Assembly (NCBI RefSeq): GCF_007672725.1
Contig: NZ_VDTC01000001.1
Location: forward strand, 412,453 to 476,452
Direction of reading: 5' to 3'
DNA length: 64,000 bases
DNA from: Corynebacterium aurimucosum ATCC 700975
GTDB lineage: Bacteria; Actinomycetota; Actinomycetes; Mycobacteriales; Mycobacteriaceae
Position 1 is the stretch's first letter. The number at the start of each line of letters is the position of its first letter. Shown in pieces: positions 37,234 to 45,524 of this stretch. Position numbers and translations under genes: made by a program. A model generated the notes under the pieces. The model did not search any database. It was not told where the DNA came from and saw only the letters and a program-made list of their open reading frames with translations.

Positions 37234-38382
37234 GTGACCATCCTCTCCCCTCTGCCTGTCAATCCACATGACCCCGCCGCCATCCTCCCTGATCTGGAAG
37301 CGGCCATCGCAGGACAAGCCACCTTCCTGCCCGCCCCTGCAGAGGACCGCACCCGCGCGCAGCTCCTGCGCAACCACATGCGCGCAGGAGAACCTATTGA
37401 TTCCTCCATCGCGCTGGTCGTGGCCACCTCCGGGTCCACGGGCACGCCGAAAGGCGCGCAACTCACGGCCGCCAACTTGGTCTCCAGCGCCGATGCCACG
37501 CACCGCGCTCTCGGCGGCACCGGCCAGTGGCTGCTAGCCATGCCTGCCTCCCATATCGCGGGCATCCAAGTATTGGTGCGCTCCCTCGTCGCGGGAGTGG
37601 AACCGCTGTGCCTTGATCTCTCAGAAGGGTTCTCCGTCCCTCATTTCGCCCGCGCCGCGCACGACCTGGCCGCCACCGGGGATCGCTCATACACGGGACT
37701 GACCCCCATGCAGCTGGCCAAGGCCATGGATTCGCTAGTGGGAATCGAGGCCCTGCGCACTTTTGATGCCATCCTCGTCGGAGGTGCTGCCACCCACCCA
37801 CAGTTGTTGGACTCTGCGAAAAAGCTGCGCATCAACATCGTCACCACCTACGGTTCCTCAGAGACTTCCGGCGGCTGCGTCTACAACGGCCGTCCCCTCG
37901 ATCGCGCTCTTGTTCGCATCGGCGACGAGGGGCGCATTTACCTCGGCGGGCCCATGATTGCGCAGGGCTACCGAAACGTGGACTCAGATGCCTTCGTGGT
38001 CGATGAGTCCGGCACCTCGTGGTTTGCTACCTCCGACGCCGGCGCGCTTCACGACGGCCACCTCACCGTCACCGGGCGCCTCGACAACATCCTGAACACC
38101 GGCGGGCTCAAGCTCCACCCAGAGCAGCTCGAGCAGCACATCCTTCGCGTGCCGGGAGTGGACGGCGTGTGCGTGGTCGGCATCCCCCACCCACGCTTGG
38201 GACAGATGATCGTCGCTGCCTATACCGGATGGGCGGATGTCGGCGATATCCTTGTGGCTCTCGACGATAGTGGCCTTCCCCGGTGGCAAATCCCCAAGGA
38301 CTTCAAGCGCCTGGCCCAGCTCCCCACCACCGGTCCCGGCAAGGTTGACCGCCTCGCCGTCGCCCGCATGTGGGACAGCTAA
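37234..38382 (+). CDS. menE: o-Succinylbenzoate-CoA ligase
   Basis: 382 residues from the GTG at 37234, 8 bases after TAACCT, so probably leaderless. It is an adenylate-forming enzyme: P-loop TSGSTGTPKGA, TTYGSSETSGG, and hinge/A8 region VTGRLDNILNTGG. The C-terminal KVDR lysine is the adenylation residue. It activates o-succinylbenzoate for MenB. Compact size is normal for actinobacterial MenE. It overlaps the stop of the convergent mntR by 4 bases. Confidence 0.94.
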   Translation: MTILSPLPVNPHDPAAILPDLEAAIAGQATFLPAPAEDRTRAQLLRNHMRAGEPIDSSIALVVATSGSTGTPKGAQLTAANLVSSADATHRALGGTGQWLLAMPASHIAGIQVLVRSLVAGVEPLCLDLSEGFSVPHFARAAHDLAATGDRSYTGLTPMQLAKAMDSLVGIEALRTFDAILVGGAATHPQLLDSAKKLRINIVTTYGSSETSGGCVYNGRPLDRALVRIGDEGRIYLGGPMIAQGYRNVDSDAFVVDESGTSWFATSDAGALHDGHLTVTGRLDNILNTGGLKLHPEQLEQHILRVPGVDGVCVVGIPHPRLGQMIVAAYTGWADVGDILVALDDSGLPRWQIPKDFKRLAQLPTTGPGKVDRLAVARMWDS

Positions 38383-39068
38383 GCCTCCGCTTCGCCAAAG
38401 CTGCGTACGGCAATGCCGCGCGCAGCGGATTCCCCGAGGGGGAAGTGTGAACCTTCATCGACGGCAACCTCGAGCACACCCGCAACCGAAGGGGCAACGA
38501 CGGTCAATTCTACTCCCGGCCGCACTCCATATTTATCCAGGTAGCGCAAAAATTCGCCATCAGCGTCAGTGACCTGCTCCACGGTGACGGGGGTCTGCGC
38601 GGGGACGTCGATAAGCGTAATGCGCGAGACCGGCTCGGCAGTGCCATCCGGGGCAGGTATGGGATCACCATGCGGATCGCGGGCGGGGTTGCCCAGGAAA
38701 GAATCAAGACGTTCAACGAGCCTGTCGGACGTCGCGTGCTCTAGCATTTCTGCCTCATCGTGCACCTCATCCCAGGTATAGCCCAGAGTGCGCACGAGGA
38801 AGGTTTCCAGGAGCCGATGCCGGCGCACCATTGCCACAGCCAGCCGCCGGCCTTCCTCAACAAGCCGAACACCGAAGTAGCGTTCGTGTTCCACCAGCCC
38901 CTTCGCGGCCAGGCGCTTGACCGCCTCCGACGTGGTGGGCAGCTTCTGCCCCGCCGCTTTAGCTAGGTCCCCCAGCGGCATCGCGGTATTAGCGCCCTCT
39001 TTCTCCTCATAGGTCCAGAGGATCTTGAGGTAATCCTGGGTGCGTTCGGGCAGCTCACTGATGTGCAT
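38379..39068 (-). CDS. mntR: DtxR-family manganese regulator (MntR-like)
   Basis: 229 residues. N-terminal winged helix (LPERTQDYLKILWTYEE ... LPTTSEAVKRLAAKGLVEHERY), metal-binding dimerisation domain with the H/E residues WDEVHDEAEMLEHATSDRL, and a C-terminal SH3-like domain. It is divergent from a manganese-type ABC importer, with an MntR-like operator between. Both points favour MntR over the iron regulator DtxR. TACGAT 6 bases before the ATG suggests a leaderless start. Confidence 0.88.
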   Translation of the reverse strand: MHISELPERTQDYLKILWTYEEKEGANTAMPLGDLAKAAGQKLPTTSEAVKRLAAKGLVEHERYFGVRLVEEGRRLAVAMVRRHRLLETFLVRTLGYTWDEVHDEAEMLEHATSDRLVERLDSFLGNPARDPHGDPIPAPDGTAEPVSRITLIDVPAQTPVTVEQVTDADGEFLRYLDKYGVRPGVELTVVAPSVAGVLEVAVDEGSHFPLGESAARGIAVRSFGEAEA

Positions 39069-39125
39069 ACCCCCATCGTAGTTCAGCCTATTGCTTCCAA
39101 AGGTTTCAGGTCTTATGCTCTTTCA

Positions 39126-39143
39126 AGTTCAATCTATTGAACA
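39126..39143. promoter_or_regulatory. MntR-like operator
   Basis: AGTTCAATCTATTGAACA is an 18-bp palindrome (arms GTTCAAT/ATTGAAC) close to the C. glutamicum MntR site as I recall it (TGTTCAATGCGTTGAACA). It lies 33 bases before the importer start and 58 bases before mntR, suited to repressing the importer when manganese is sufficient. Confidence 0.75.
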
Positions 39144-39175
39144 TCGACATTCACTTTTAATAAGAGAGGTTTCCC

Positions 39176-40102
39176 GTGAAGAAACTTATTGCGCTTCCCC
39201 TCGCTTCCCTCGTGGCTGCCACCGCGCTGACTGCCTGCACCAGCAGCGACTCCGCCGAAGCCCAGGACGACAATCTGACGATCTTCGCCACGACTGGTTA
39301 CTTGGCTGATGCGGCCGCCAATATCGCCCCGGACGCCGACATCACCACCATGGTCGGTCCCGGCGGCGATCCGCACACCTACCAGCCCACCACGCGCGAT
39401 ATTGAAAAGATGCAGGACGCCGACCTCGTCCTCTGGAATGGCCTTCACCTCGAGGCGCAAATGGTGGACCAGCTCTCCTCCCTCGGTGAGAAGCAGCTAG
39501 CTGTCGGCGAACAGCTCGATACTGCTGACCTTCTGCCGTGGCCCGAGCAAGGTGACAAGGGCGAAAAACTCTACGACCCGCACATCTGGAATAGCCCCGA
39601 GCTGTGGAGCCAGGTCGTCGATCACATCGGCACCAAACTCGGCGAAATCGACTCTGACAATGCCGAAGACTATGCCGCGGCCGCCGATGAATATGAAGAC
39701 AAGATTGCAGCCGCGCATGACAAAGCGGCTAAGGAACTCGAAAACGCCTCCCCGCGCGTCCTCATCACCGGCCATGACGCCTTCAACTACTTCGGCAAGA
39801 CCTTCGACTTTGAAGTCCAAGCCACCGACTTCGTGACCACCGAAGCCACCAAGTCCGCCACTGAGATCTCCGAGCTCGCGGATACGATCGCGGAGAAGAA
39901 GGTCCCCGTTATCTTCCAAGATAACCAGGCGAACCCACAGGCCATCACTTCTCTCAAGGAAGCCGTAGAAACCCGCAACTGGACAGTCACCATCTCGGAT
40001 GAAGAGCTCTTTGCCGATACCCTCGGCCCGGAAGCCCCAACCGATACCTACCTCGGAGCCTTCGAACATAACGCTAGCGCCGTGGCGAAAGCACTAAGCT
40101 AA
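39176..40102 (+). CDS. mntA: Manganese/zinc ABC transporter substrate-binding lipoprotein
   Basis: 308 residues from a GTG at 39176 with GAGAGG upstream. Lipobox LTAC (Cys21). Cluster A-I metal-binding fold with ligand candidates in GGDPHTYQPT, NGLHLE, DPHIWNSPE and the C-terminal FQDNQANPQA/TYLGAFEHN. It binds Mn(II) or Zn(II) outside the membrane. The adjacent MntR site favours manganese. Stop and next start overlap as TAATG. Confidence 0.9.
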   Translation: MKKLIALPLASLVAATALTACTSSDSAEAQDDNLTIFATTGYLADAAANIAPDADITTMVGPGGDPHTYQPTTRDIEKMQDADLVLWNGLHLEAQMVDQLSSLGEKQLAVGEQLDTADLLPWPEQGDKGEKLYDPHIWNSPELWSQVVDHIGTKLGEIDSDNAEDYAAAADEYEDKIAAAHDKAAKELENASPRVLITGHDAFNYFGKTFDFEVQATDFVTTEATKSATEISELADTIAEKKVPVIFQDNQANPQAITSLKEAVETRNWTVTISDEELFADTLGPEAPTDTYLGAFEHNASAVAKALS

Positions 40103-40812
40103 TGCTCAGCGTAGGAAACCTCACCGCCGGCTATCCCCGCACGCCGGTGCTTCACGACGCCTCCTTCACCCTCACCCCCGCGACTATCACCGGGCTGGTG
40201 GGTGCGAACGGGTCGGGAAAGTCTACTCTGGTCCGCACGCTGGTAGGGCTCCTTCCGCCTCTAGCCTGCGGGTCGATGACCTTCGATGGCGTCGATCTGG
40301 CACATTTTCGGCAGCGTCTCGGATATATGCCACAACATGCGGATATCGACTGGAATTACCCTGCCACCGCCTTCGACATCGCCCTGATGGGCCGCACCGC
40401 CGGGCTGCGCTGGTGGCAGTGGCCCAGCCGCGCTGACAAAGACGCCGCTCACGCCGCGCTTTCCCGCACCGGAATGCAGGCACACGCGCAGCTGCCGATT
40501 TCCGCCCTGTCTGGTGGTCAGCGCCAGCGCGTGTTGTTGGCGCGCACGCTCGTTAGCGAGCCGGAATTCATCATCCTCGACGAGCCCTTCGCTGGTGTCG
40601 ATGCCGCGAGTCAGCGCGCCATCATGGATGTACTCAAGGAACTGCGCGAGAACGGCGTGACCATCCTGCTGGTGCATCACAACCTGGCGGAGGTCGCCGA
40701 CTTTTGCGATGAGGTCCTCATGGTCGGCCACGGCCGGCTCATTGCTGCTGGCCCCACCGAGCAGGTACTTACCGAGTCCGCCATTGCCGACATGTTTTCC
40801 CTGCCATCATGA
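40102..40812 (+). CDS. mntB: Manganese ABC transporter ATP-binding protein
   Basis: 236 residues. Walker A GANGSGKST, signature ALSGGQRQRVLLART, Walker B FIILDEPFAGVD, H-loop LVHHNLAEV and the family-typical RLGYMPQHADIDWNYP. It energises the two downstream permeases. Tight overlaps on both sides show an operon. Confidence 0.93.
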   Translation: MLSVGNLTAGYPRTPVLHDASFTLTPATITGLVGANGSGKSTLVRTLVGLLPPLACGSMTFDGVDLAHFRQRLGYMPQHADIDWNYPATAFDIALMGRTAGLRWWQWPSRADKDAAHAALSRTGMQAHAQLPISALSGGQRQRVLLARTLVSEPEFIILDEPFAGVDAASQRAIMDVLKELRENGVTILLVHHNLAEVADFCDEVLMVGHGRLIAAGPTEQVLTESAIADMFSLPS

Positions 40813-41663
40813 ACCCACTCGAGCTTCTTCAGAACTACACCTATACCCAGGCACTCCTGGGCACCGTGCTCATCGGTGGCTGCGCTGGCGCGCTAGGCCC
40901 ACTGGTATATGTTCGCCGCACCAGCCTGCTGGCCGATGCCATCTCGCATTCTTCCCTGCCTGGACTGCTCACCGCCTTCCTCGTGGCCACCGCCATTGGC
41001 TGGGACGGGCGAAATGTCTGGCTTCTTTCTTGCGGCGCCCTGCTCACCGGAACCCTCGCGGTGGGGTGCATTCACCTCATCCCGCGGTTAACTCCCCTGG
41101 GGCAAACCACTGCGATGGCGGCCACGCTAACCACATTTTTCTCGGTGGGAATGCTGCTCATGCAGTATATTTCCCGCCGACCATTGCCTGGCAAGGCCGG
41201 AATCCAGGATTATTTGCTAGGAAATGCCTCCACGCTCACTCGCGCGGATGTACGGTCCACACTCATCATCGGTGGCTGCGTGCTGCTTTTTCTTTTCCTC
41301 ATTCACACCCGGCAGGCCGCAGTCACTTTTGATTCAAGTTTTGCCCAGGTAGCCGGCATCCGCACCTCGTTCCTCAACGCGGCTAGTTTCTTCGCCCTCA
41401 CCGCCATCACGGTGCTCGGCGTCAAAGTCGTCGGCGTAGTGCTCATGGTCGCCGTGGTCATCAGCCCTGCCGCCGCTGCCCGCCCCTGGACCACGCGCTT
41501 GCTACCTTTCATCGCGCTCTCCGGGTTCTTCGGCGCGGCCACCGCTGCTCTCGGCTGCTATGTCTCCATTGCGCACGGCCCGCTGCCCACCGGTCCGGTC
41601 ATCGTCCTGGCTCAGGCGGCGCTCGTCACTATCAGCCTCACCAGTAGAAAGCTAGCCTCATGA
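40809..41663 (+). CDS. mntC: Manganese ABC transporter permease, ABC-3 family
   Basis: 284 residues with about eight hydrophobic helices. ABC-3 permease hallmarks are ADAISHSSLPGLLTAFL near the start and KVVGVVLMVAVVISPAAAARPW. It overlaps mntB and the next permease by 4 bases each and would form a heterodimer with it. Confidence 0.92.
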   Translation: MNPLELLQNYTYTQALLGTVLIGGCAGALGPLVYVRRTSLLADAISHSSLPGLLTAFLVATAIGWDGRNVWLLSCGALLTGTLAVGCIHLIPRLTPLGQTTAMAATLTTFFSVGMLLMQYISRRPLPGKAGIQDYLLGNASTLTRADVRSTLIIGGCVLLFLFLIHTRQAAVTFDSSFAQVAGIRTSFLNAASFFALTAITVLGVKVVGVVLMVAVVISPAAAARPWTTRLLPFIALSGFFGAATAALGCYVSIAHGPLPTGPVIVLAQAALVTISLTSRKLAS

Positions 41664-42514
41664 CCCTCGCCGCGACCGCTTGTCTCCTTGCCGTTCTGAC
41701 GGCCTTGGCCTGTGCTATCCCCGGCACCTTTGTTGTCCTCAAAGGCCAGGCCATGCTTATCGACGGCATCGGCCATGCCGTCCTTCCCGGAATTGCCGTC
41801 GGCTACCTCTTTACCGCAGATCTAGATTCACCCATCTTGCTCGTTACCGCGGCCGCTGGCGCCTTGGTGGTGGCGTTGGGAACTGACGCACTACAGCGCA
41901 GCCCGCTGGTGACTGCTGATTCCGCCCTCGGATTGGTCTTTCCCGCCCTGTTTGCCGCCGGAGTCATCCTGATTTCTACGCACATGAGCCACGTGCACCT
42001 TGATGTCCACGCCGTTCTCGTCGGTGATCTCAACCTCGCGGCCTTCTCCAATCCCAACTATTGCTACATCATGGCCGCAGTGCTGGGTATCAATGCTCTC
42101 TTCCTCGCCCTTACACTGCCGCGTTTATCCGCCACGACTTTTGACGCCGATTTTTGTGCCGCACGCGGGGTGCCCACGCGCGTTCTTCACATCATATTTA
42201 TGACCGTGGTTGCCTGCACCGCCACCGCCGCCTTTCACGCTGCCGGTGCCATGCTGGTCATCGCTCTCATGGTATACCCGACGATGACCGCGCGGCTGCT
42301 TACTCAGCGCGTGCCCACGCTGGTGTTGACCGCCTGTGGCGTTGCCGCTATCAGCGCGGTCGTGGGATTTTGGGTTGCCTATGTCCTTGACGCGGCTACC
42401 TCTGCCGCAATGACAGTCACCAATGCCGTTATTTTCGTTGCAGTGCTCATCATCTACCGCTTTCGCCAACGCACCAGCTCATTGCCGCAGCACACCACAC
42501 CAGTGGCACAATAG
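41660..42514 (+). CDS. mntD: Manganese ABC transporter permease, ABC-3 family (second subunit)
   Basis: 284 residues. Same family as the preceding gene: GQAMLIDGIGHAVLPGIAVGYL and AAFHAAGAMLVIALMVYPTMTARLL. It is the last gene of the four-gene importer. The end overlaps the -10 region of menA. Confidence 0.92.
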   Translation: MTLAATACLLAVLTALACAIPGTFVVLKGQAMLIDGIGHAVLPGIAVGYLFTADLDSPILLVTAAAGALVVALGTDALQRSPLVTADSALGLVFPALFAAGVILISTHMSHVHLDVHAVLVGDLNLAAFSNPNYCYIMAAVLGINALFLALTLPRLSATTFDADFCAARGVPTRVLHIIFMTVVACTATAAFHAAGAMLVIALMVYPTMTARLLTQRVPTLVLTACGVAAISAVVGFWVAYVLDAATSAAMTVTNAVIFVAVLIIYRFRQRTSSLPQHTTPVAQ

Positions 42515-42519
42515 TGAGC

Positions 42520-43404
42520 ATGTCTGCCTATTCCGCCACTCCTGCCGATTGGCTCCAGGGTGCTCGCCCGCACACCTGGGCCAATGCCTTTGCTCCCGTT
42601 ATCGCTGGTACCGGTGCCGCTGCCGCGGCCCACGGCCTGCACTGGGGCCGGGCGTTGCTGGCGCTCATCGTGGCCTGGGCGCTTATCATCGGCGTGAATT
42701 ACGCCAACGATTACTCCGATGGCATCCGCGGCACCGATGATGACCGCACCGGCCCCCAGCGGCTTACCGGGGGCGGACTGGCCAAGCCGCAGCACGTCAA
42801 GTTCGCTGCTTTCGCTTGCTTCGGCGTGGCGGCTATCGCGGGCATTTCGCTCTCCCTGGCTGCCAACGCGGCTTGGTTCATCCTCGTCGGCGCTGTGTGT
42901 ATCGCCGGCGCCTGGTTTTACACCGGTGGCAAGAATCCCTACGGCTACCGCGGGTTCGGAGAAATCGCCGTTTTCGTGTTCTTCGGGCTCGTCGCGGTCC
43001 TAGGTACCGAGTACACACAGGCCGGCCGCATCACGTGGACAGGCCTTGCCTTAGCCGTGGGTATCGGCGGTATGAGTGCGGCGGTAAACCTGGCCAATAA
43101 CATCCGGGACATCCCCTCCGATGAGGCCACCGGCAAGATCACCCTGGCTGTGCGCCTGGGTGATAAGAAGTCCCGCACGCTATTCATGACCCTGTTGCTG
43201 CTCCCGGTGTTGCTCACCGTGGGCTTGGCCTTCGATTCCTGGGCAGCGCTGGCCTCCCTGCTCTACTTCCCCCTCGCACTGGGCGCTATCCGCACCGTCA
43301 ACCGCGGTGCGCGCGGACCCAAACTCATCCCGGTGCTCGGTATGACTGGCCGCGCGATGCTGGTATGGGCGGTTGTCAACGCAGTAGCGCTGGCTCTGGT
43401 TTAG
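42520..43404 (+). CDS. menA: 1,4-dihydroxy-2-naphthoate polyprenyltransferase
   Basis: 294 residues from the ATG at 42520 (MSAYSATPADWLQGARPHTW). UbiA-family membrane enzyme with the metal motif NYANDYSDGIRGTD (about residues 60-73) and the second Asp motif NNIRDIPSDEATGK; nine or so helices. It attaches the polyprenyl chain. CACAAT lies 7 bases before this ATG, which favours it over a GTG at 42514. Confidence 0.94.
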   Translation: MSAYSATPADWLQGARPHTWANAFAPVIAGTGAAAAAHGLHWGRALLALIVAWALIIGVNYANDYSDGIRGTDDDRTGPQRLTGGGLAKPQHVKFAAFACFGVAAIAGISLSLAANAAWFILVGAVCIAGAWFYTGGKNPYGYRGFGEIAVFVFFGLVAVLGTEYTQAGRITWTGLALAVGIGGMSAAVNLANNIRDIPSDEATGKITLAVRLGDKKSRTLFMTLLLLPVLLTVGLAFDSWAALASLLYFPLALGAIRTVNRGARGPKLIPVLGMTGRAMLVWAVVNAVALALV

Positions 43405-43412
43405 CCTCTGAT

Positions 43413-43754
43413 TTAGCGGCCAGCCAGCTCCTCCTGGACCCACTTCTTGTGGGCCTTGCGCTGCGCGGAGTACTCCGCCAGGGATTGGGTTGCTTCCACG
43501 CGCCACGTGGAAAAGAGCAGCATGGACAGTGGCAGCGCCACGAACAACGCCAGCAGCGCGGAAACCAGCAGCGGAAAGGTCTGGAGCACCGCCATCGCCA
43601 GTAGCTGAATCACTACAGTCAACACGATAAACAGCACCACACGGGCCGCGCCATACTTCCACAAAGCGACGCGGGAGCGGCGCTTGAGCGCGGGGTCCGG
43701 CTGGGGCGGGTCGGGGTTCTGGGAGGCGTTGGTGGTGTTTTCTGTCTGGCTCAT
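43413..43754 (-). CDS. DUF4229-type membrane protein
   Basis: 113 residues from the ATG at 43754. A Pro/Asp-rich N-terminus is followed by two membrane helices (about 36-58 and 62-84) and a charged tail (SLAEYSAQRKAHKKWVQEEL). It fits the small actinobacterial DUF4229 family, often next to menA. Function unknown. It converges with menA and is divergent from the next gene. Confidence 0.72.
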   Translation of the reverse strand: MSQTENTTNASQNPDPPQPDPALKRRSRVALWKYGAARVVLFIVLTVVIQLLAMAVLQTFPLLVSALLALFVALPLSMLLFSTWRVEATQSLAEYSAQRKAHKKWVQEELAGR

Positions 43755-43797
43755 AATTCTCACTTTTGCTTCGCGGGCATTCCGTAGAATACAACGC

Positions 43798-44112
43798 ATG
43801 GGTCGATTGATACTACTACTCTTGTTTGTCCTCGCGGCAGTCCTCGTCTGGAAGGCTTTTGGTCCGTCGAGTTGGAATAAGAAGGTGCAGCAGGCGCAGC
43901 AGCCGCAGCGCCCGGCAATCAAGGGCCCCGATGATGACGAGGAATTCCTGTGGAACCTAGAGAAGCAGCGCTTCAAGGAGCGCCGCGCCAAGGAGCGGGA
44001 GGCCCAGCGCAAAGAGGAAGAACGCCGGCGGCGCTCACAGGGGCAGCAGGAGCCCAAGGCCCCCGAGGACAAGGACATTGAAGGCAAAGACTCTAAGGGG
44101 AAAGAAGCCTAG
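43798..44112 (+). CDS. Membrane-anchored highly charged small protein
   Basis: 104 residues. One N-terminal helix (LILLLLFVLAAVLVWKAF), then a Lys/Arg/Glu-rich probably helical region with many KE/RE pairs. Function unknown. TAGAAT 7 bases before the ATG predicts a leaderless mRNA. The 3' end overlaps the convergent XRE gene by 4 bases. Confidence 0.7.
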   Translation: MGRLILLLLFVLAAVLVWKAFGPSSWNKKVQQAQQPQRPAIKGPDDDEEFLWNLEKQRFKERRAKEREAQRKEEERRRRSQGQQEPKAPEDKDIEGKDSKGKEA

Positions 44113-44366
44113 TCCTTCGGCACGAAGGTCATCTCGAGGCCGAGGGCCTCGGCCACCGCAACGACCTTTTCCCAGCGCACGCCAGAGCCACCGTGCTCAA
44201 TAGTATGCAGCGTGGAGCGCGAAATCCCGGCCTTCCCAGCCAGGTCCTGTTGCAGGATGCCCAGCTCGCGACGGCGCTGCGCAAAGCCCTCACCAAGGGC
44301 GATGAGCTGAGGGTTATCGCCCGCCGGTTTGCCGGGCTTGTGCCGCGGCTTATGGATATCCGCCAT
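44109..44366 (-). CDS. XRE-family HTH protein
   Basis: 85 residues. One helix-turn-helix (QRRRELGILQQDLAGKAGISRSTLHTIEHGGSGVRWEKVVAVAEAL) plus a basic, Pro-rich N-terminus. It resembles small HipB-like DNA-binding proteins but has no toxin partner nearby. It starts directly after the ccsB stop, so it probably rides on the cytochrome c operon. Target unknown. Confidence 0.82.
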   Translation of the reverse strand: MADIHKPRHKPGKPAGDNPQLIALGEGFAQRRRELGILQQDLAGKAGISRSTLHTIEHGGSGVRWEKVVAVAEALGLEMTFVPKD

Positions 44367-45383
44367 TTAGTTCAGCCCCGCGTAGGAGTGCAGGCCGGAG
44401 ACAACCATGTTGATGAAGAACAGGTTGAACACCATGAGCAGCATCGCCGCGATGTTGATGTACGGCGCGGCCTTACGGAAGGCCGGCGTGGCGCGAGCGT
44501 GCAGGTAGGCAGCGTAGAGGATCCAGGTGGCGAAGGACACGGTCTCCTTCGGGTCCCAACCCCAGTAGCGGCCCCACGCGGACTCGGCCCAAATAGCACC
44601 CAGCACGATGCCCAGGCCCAAGGTCGGCAGCGCCACTACGCCCAAGCGGTAGGCCAGGCGGTCCAGCTTCTTAGCTGAAGGAAGCGGGCGGGCAAGCGCG
44701 CCGAAGAAACCGGACTCGCCTCGCTTCGGCTGGAACTCACGCAGCACGCTGAGCAAAGAAGCGATACCGGAGACCACGCCGATGGATGCGCCCAGCGAAA
44801 CCACGGTGACGTGGATGGGCAGCCAGTGTGACTGGAGTGCCGGAACCACCGGAGCGGATTCCGCATAGAGCTTGGTGGAGCCGTAGAACATCAGCGCCAG
44901 GATTGGCGTGAGCAGCCACGGCCACAGGGTGCGCCACTCCTTGCGCTGCATGGCGACGGTCGCCACCACCATCGCGCCGGCGGTCACCATGAGCATGTAC
45001 TCGTAGAGGTTGCCAAACGGGAAGCGGCCGGTAGCCAAACCACGCAGCACGATGGCCGCCAGGTGCAGGGCGATGCCCAGCCACAGCAGCATCTGCGTCA
45101 TGCCGCCGAGCTTGTCGGCGTTCTCCTGCTTCTTCGCCAAATCATCGTCTGCGGTGCTGGCCGTTGGGGGAACGTCGCCAAGCACGGCGCCATCTGCCGA
45201 AGCCCCCACGGTGGCGAGCTCACGCTGCTGCGGTGCAGCTGCGGTGCGGGCGCGCATGGCCTCAATGATGCTCTGCATCCGGCCGTAGTACACCAGGGAC
45301 AGCACCAAGGCGAGCGCATATACGACGAACGCGGTTTGCACCGCGATGTCTGAGAAGTTGGACAGATTCTGATCAACCTGCAT
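44367..45383 (-). CDS. ccsB: Cytochrome c biogenesis protein CcsB (ResC/CcsA)
   Basis: 338 residues, about eight membrane helices. The heme-handling Trp-rich motif WGRYWGWDPKETVSFATWIL is intact, with conserved histidines in HLAA, HVTVVSLG and AYLHAR. With ResB it exports heme and ligates it to apocytochrome c outside the membrane. It follows resB by about 140 bases; that gap holds no clear terminator. Confidence 0.93.
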   Translation of the reverse strand: MQVDQNLSNFSDIAVQTAFVVYALALVLSLVYYGRMQSIIEAMRARTAAAPQQRELATVGASADGAVLGDVPPTASTADDDLAKKQENADKLGGMTQMLLWLGIALHLAAIVLRGLATGRFPFGNLYEYMLMVTAGAMVVATVAMQRKEWRTLWPWLLTPILALMFYGSTKLYAESAPVVPALQSHWLPIHVTVVSLGASIGVVSGIASLLSVLREFQPKRGESGFFGALARPLPSAKKLDRLAYRLGVVALPTLGLGIVLGAIWAESAWGRYWGWDPKETVSFATWILYAAYLHARATPAFRKAAPYINIAAMLLMVFNLFFINMVVSGLHSYAGLN

Positions 45384-45524
45384 GAGTGGGAAACCTTGCC
45401 TTCACAATCGTGCCTACCCCGTGCGCCACGCACGAGGCTGCATGAACGGAGAGATTTATGGTGCCCATAAGGCTACCCCCTTTTCCCAGCTGTATCCAAC
45501 TTTTGAAGGATACGGTCCGCGCCT

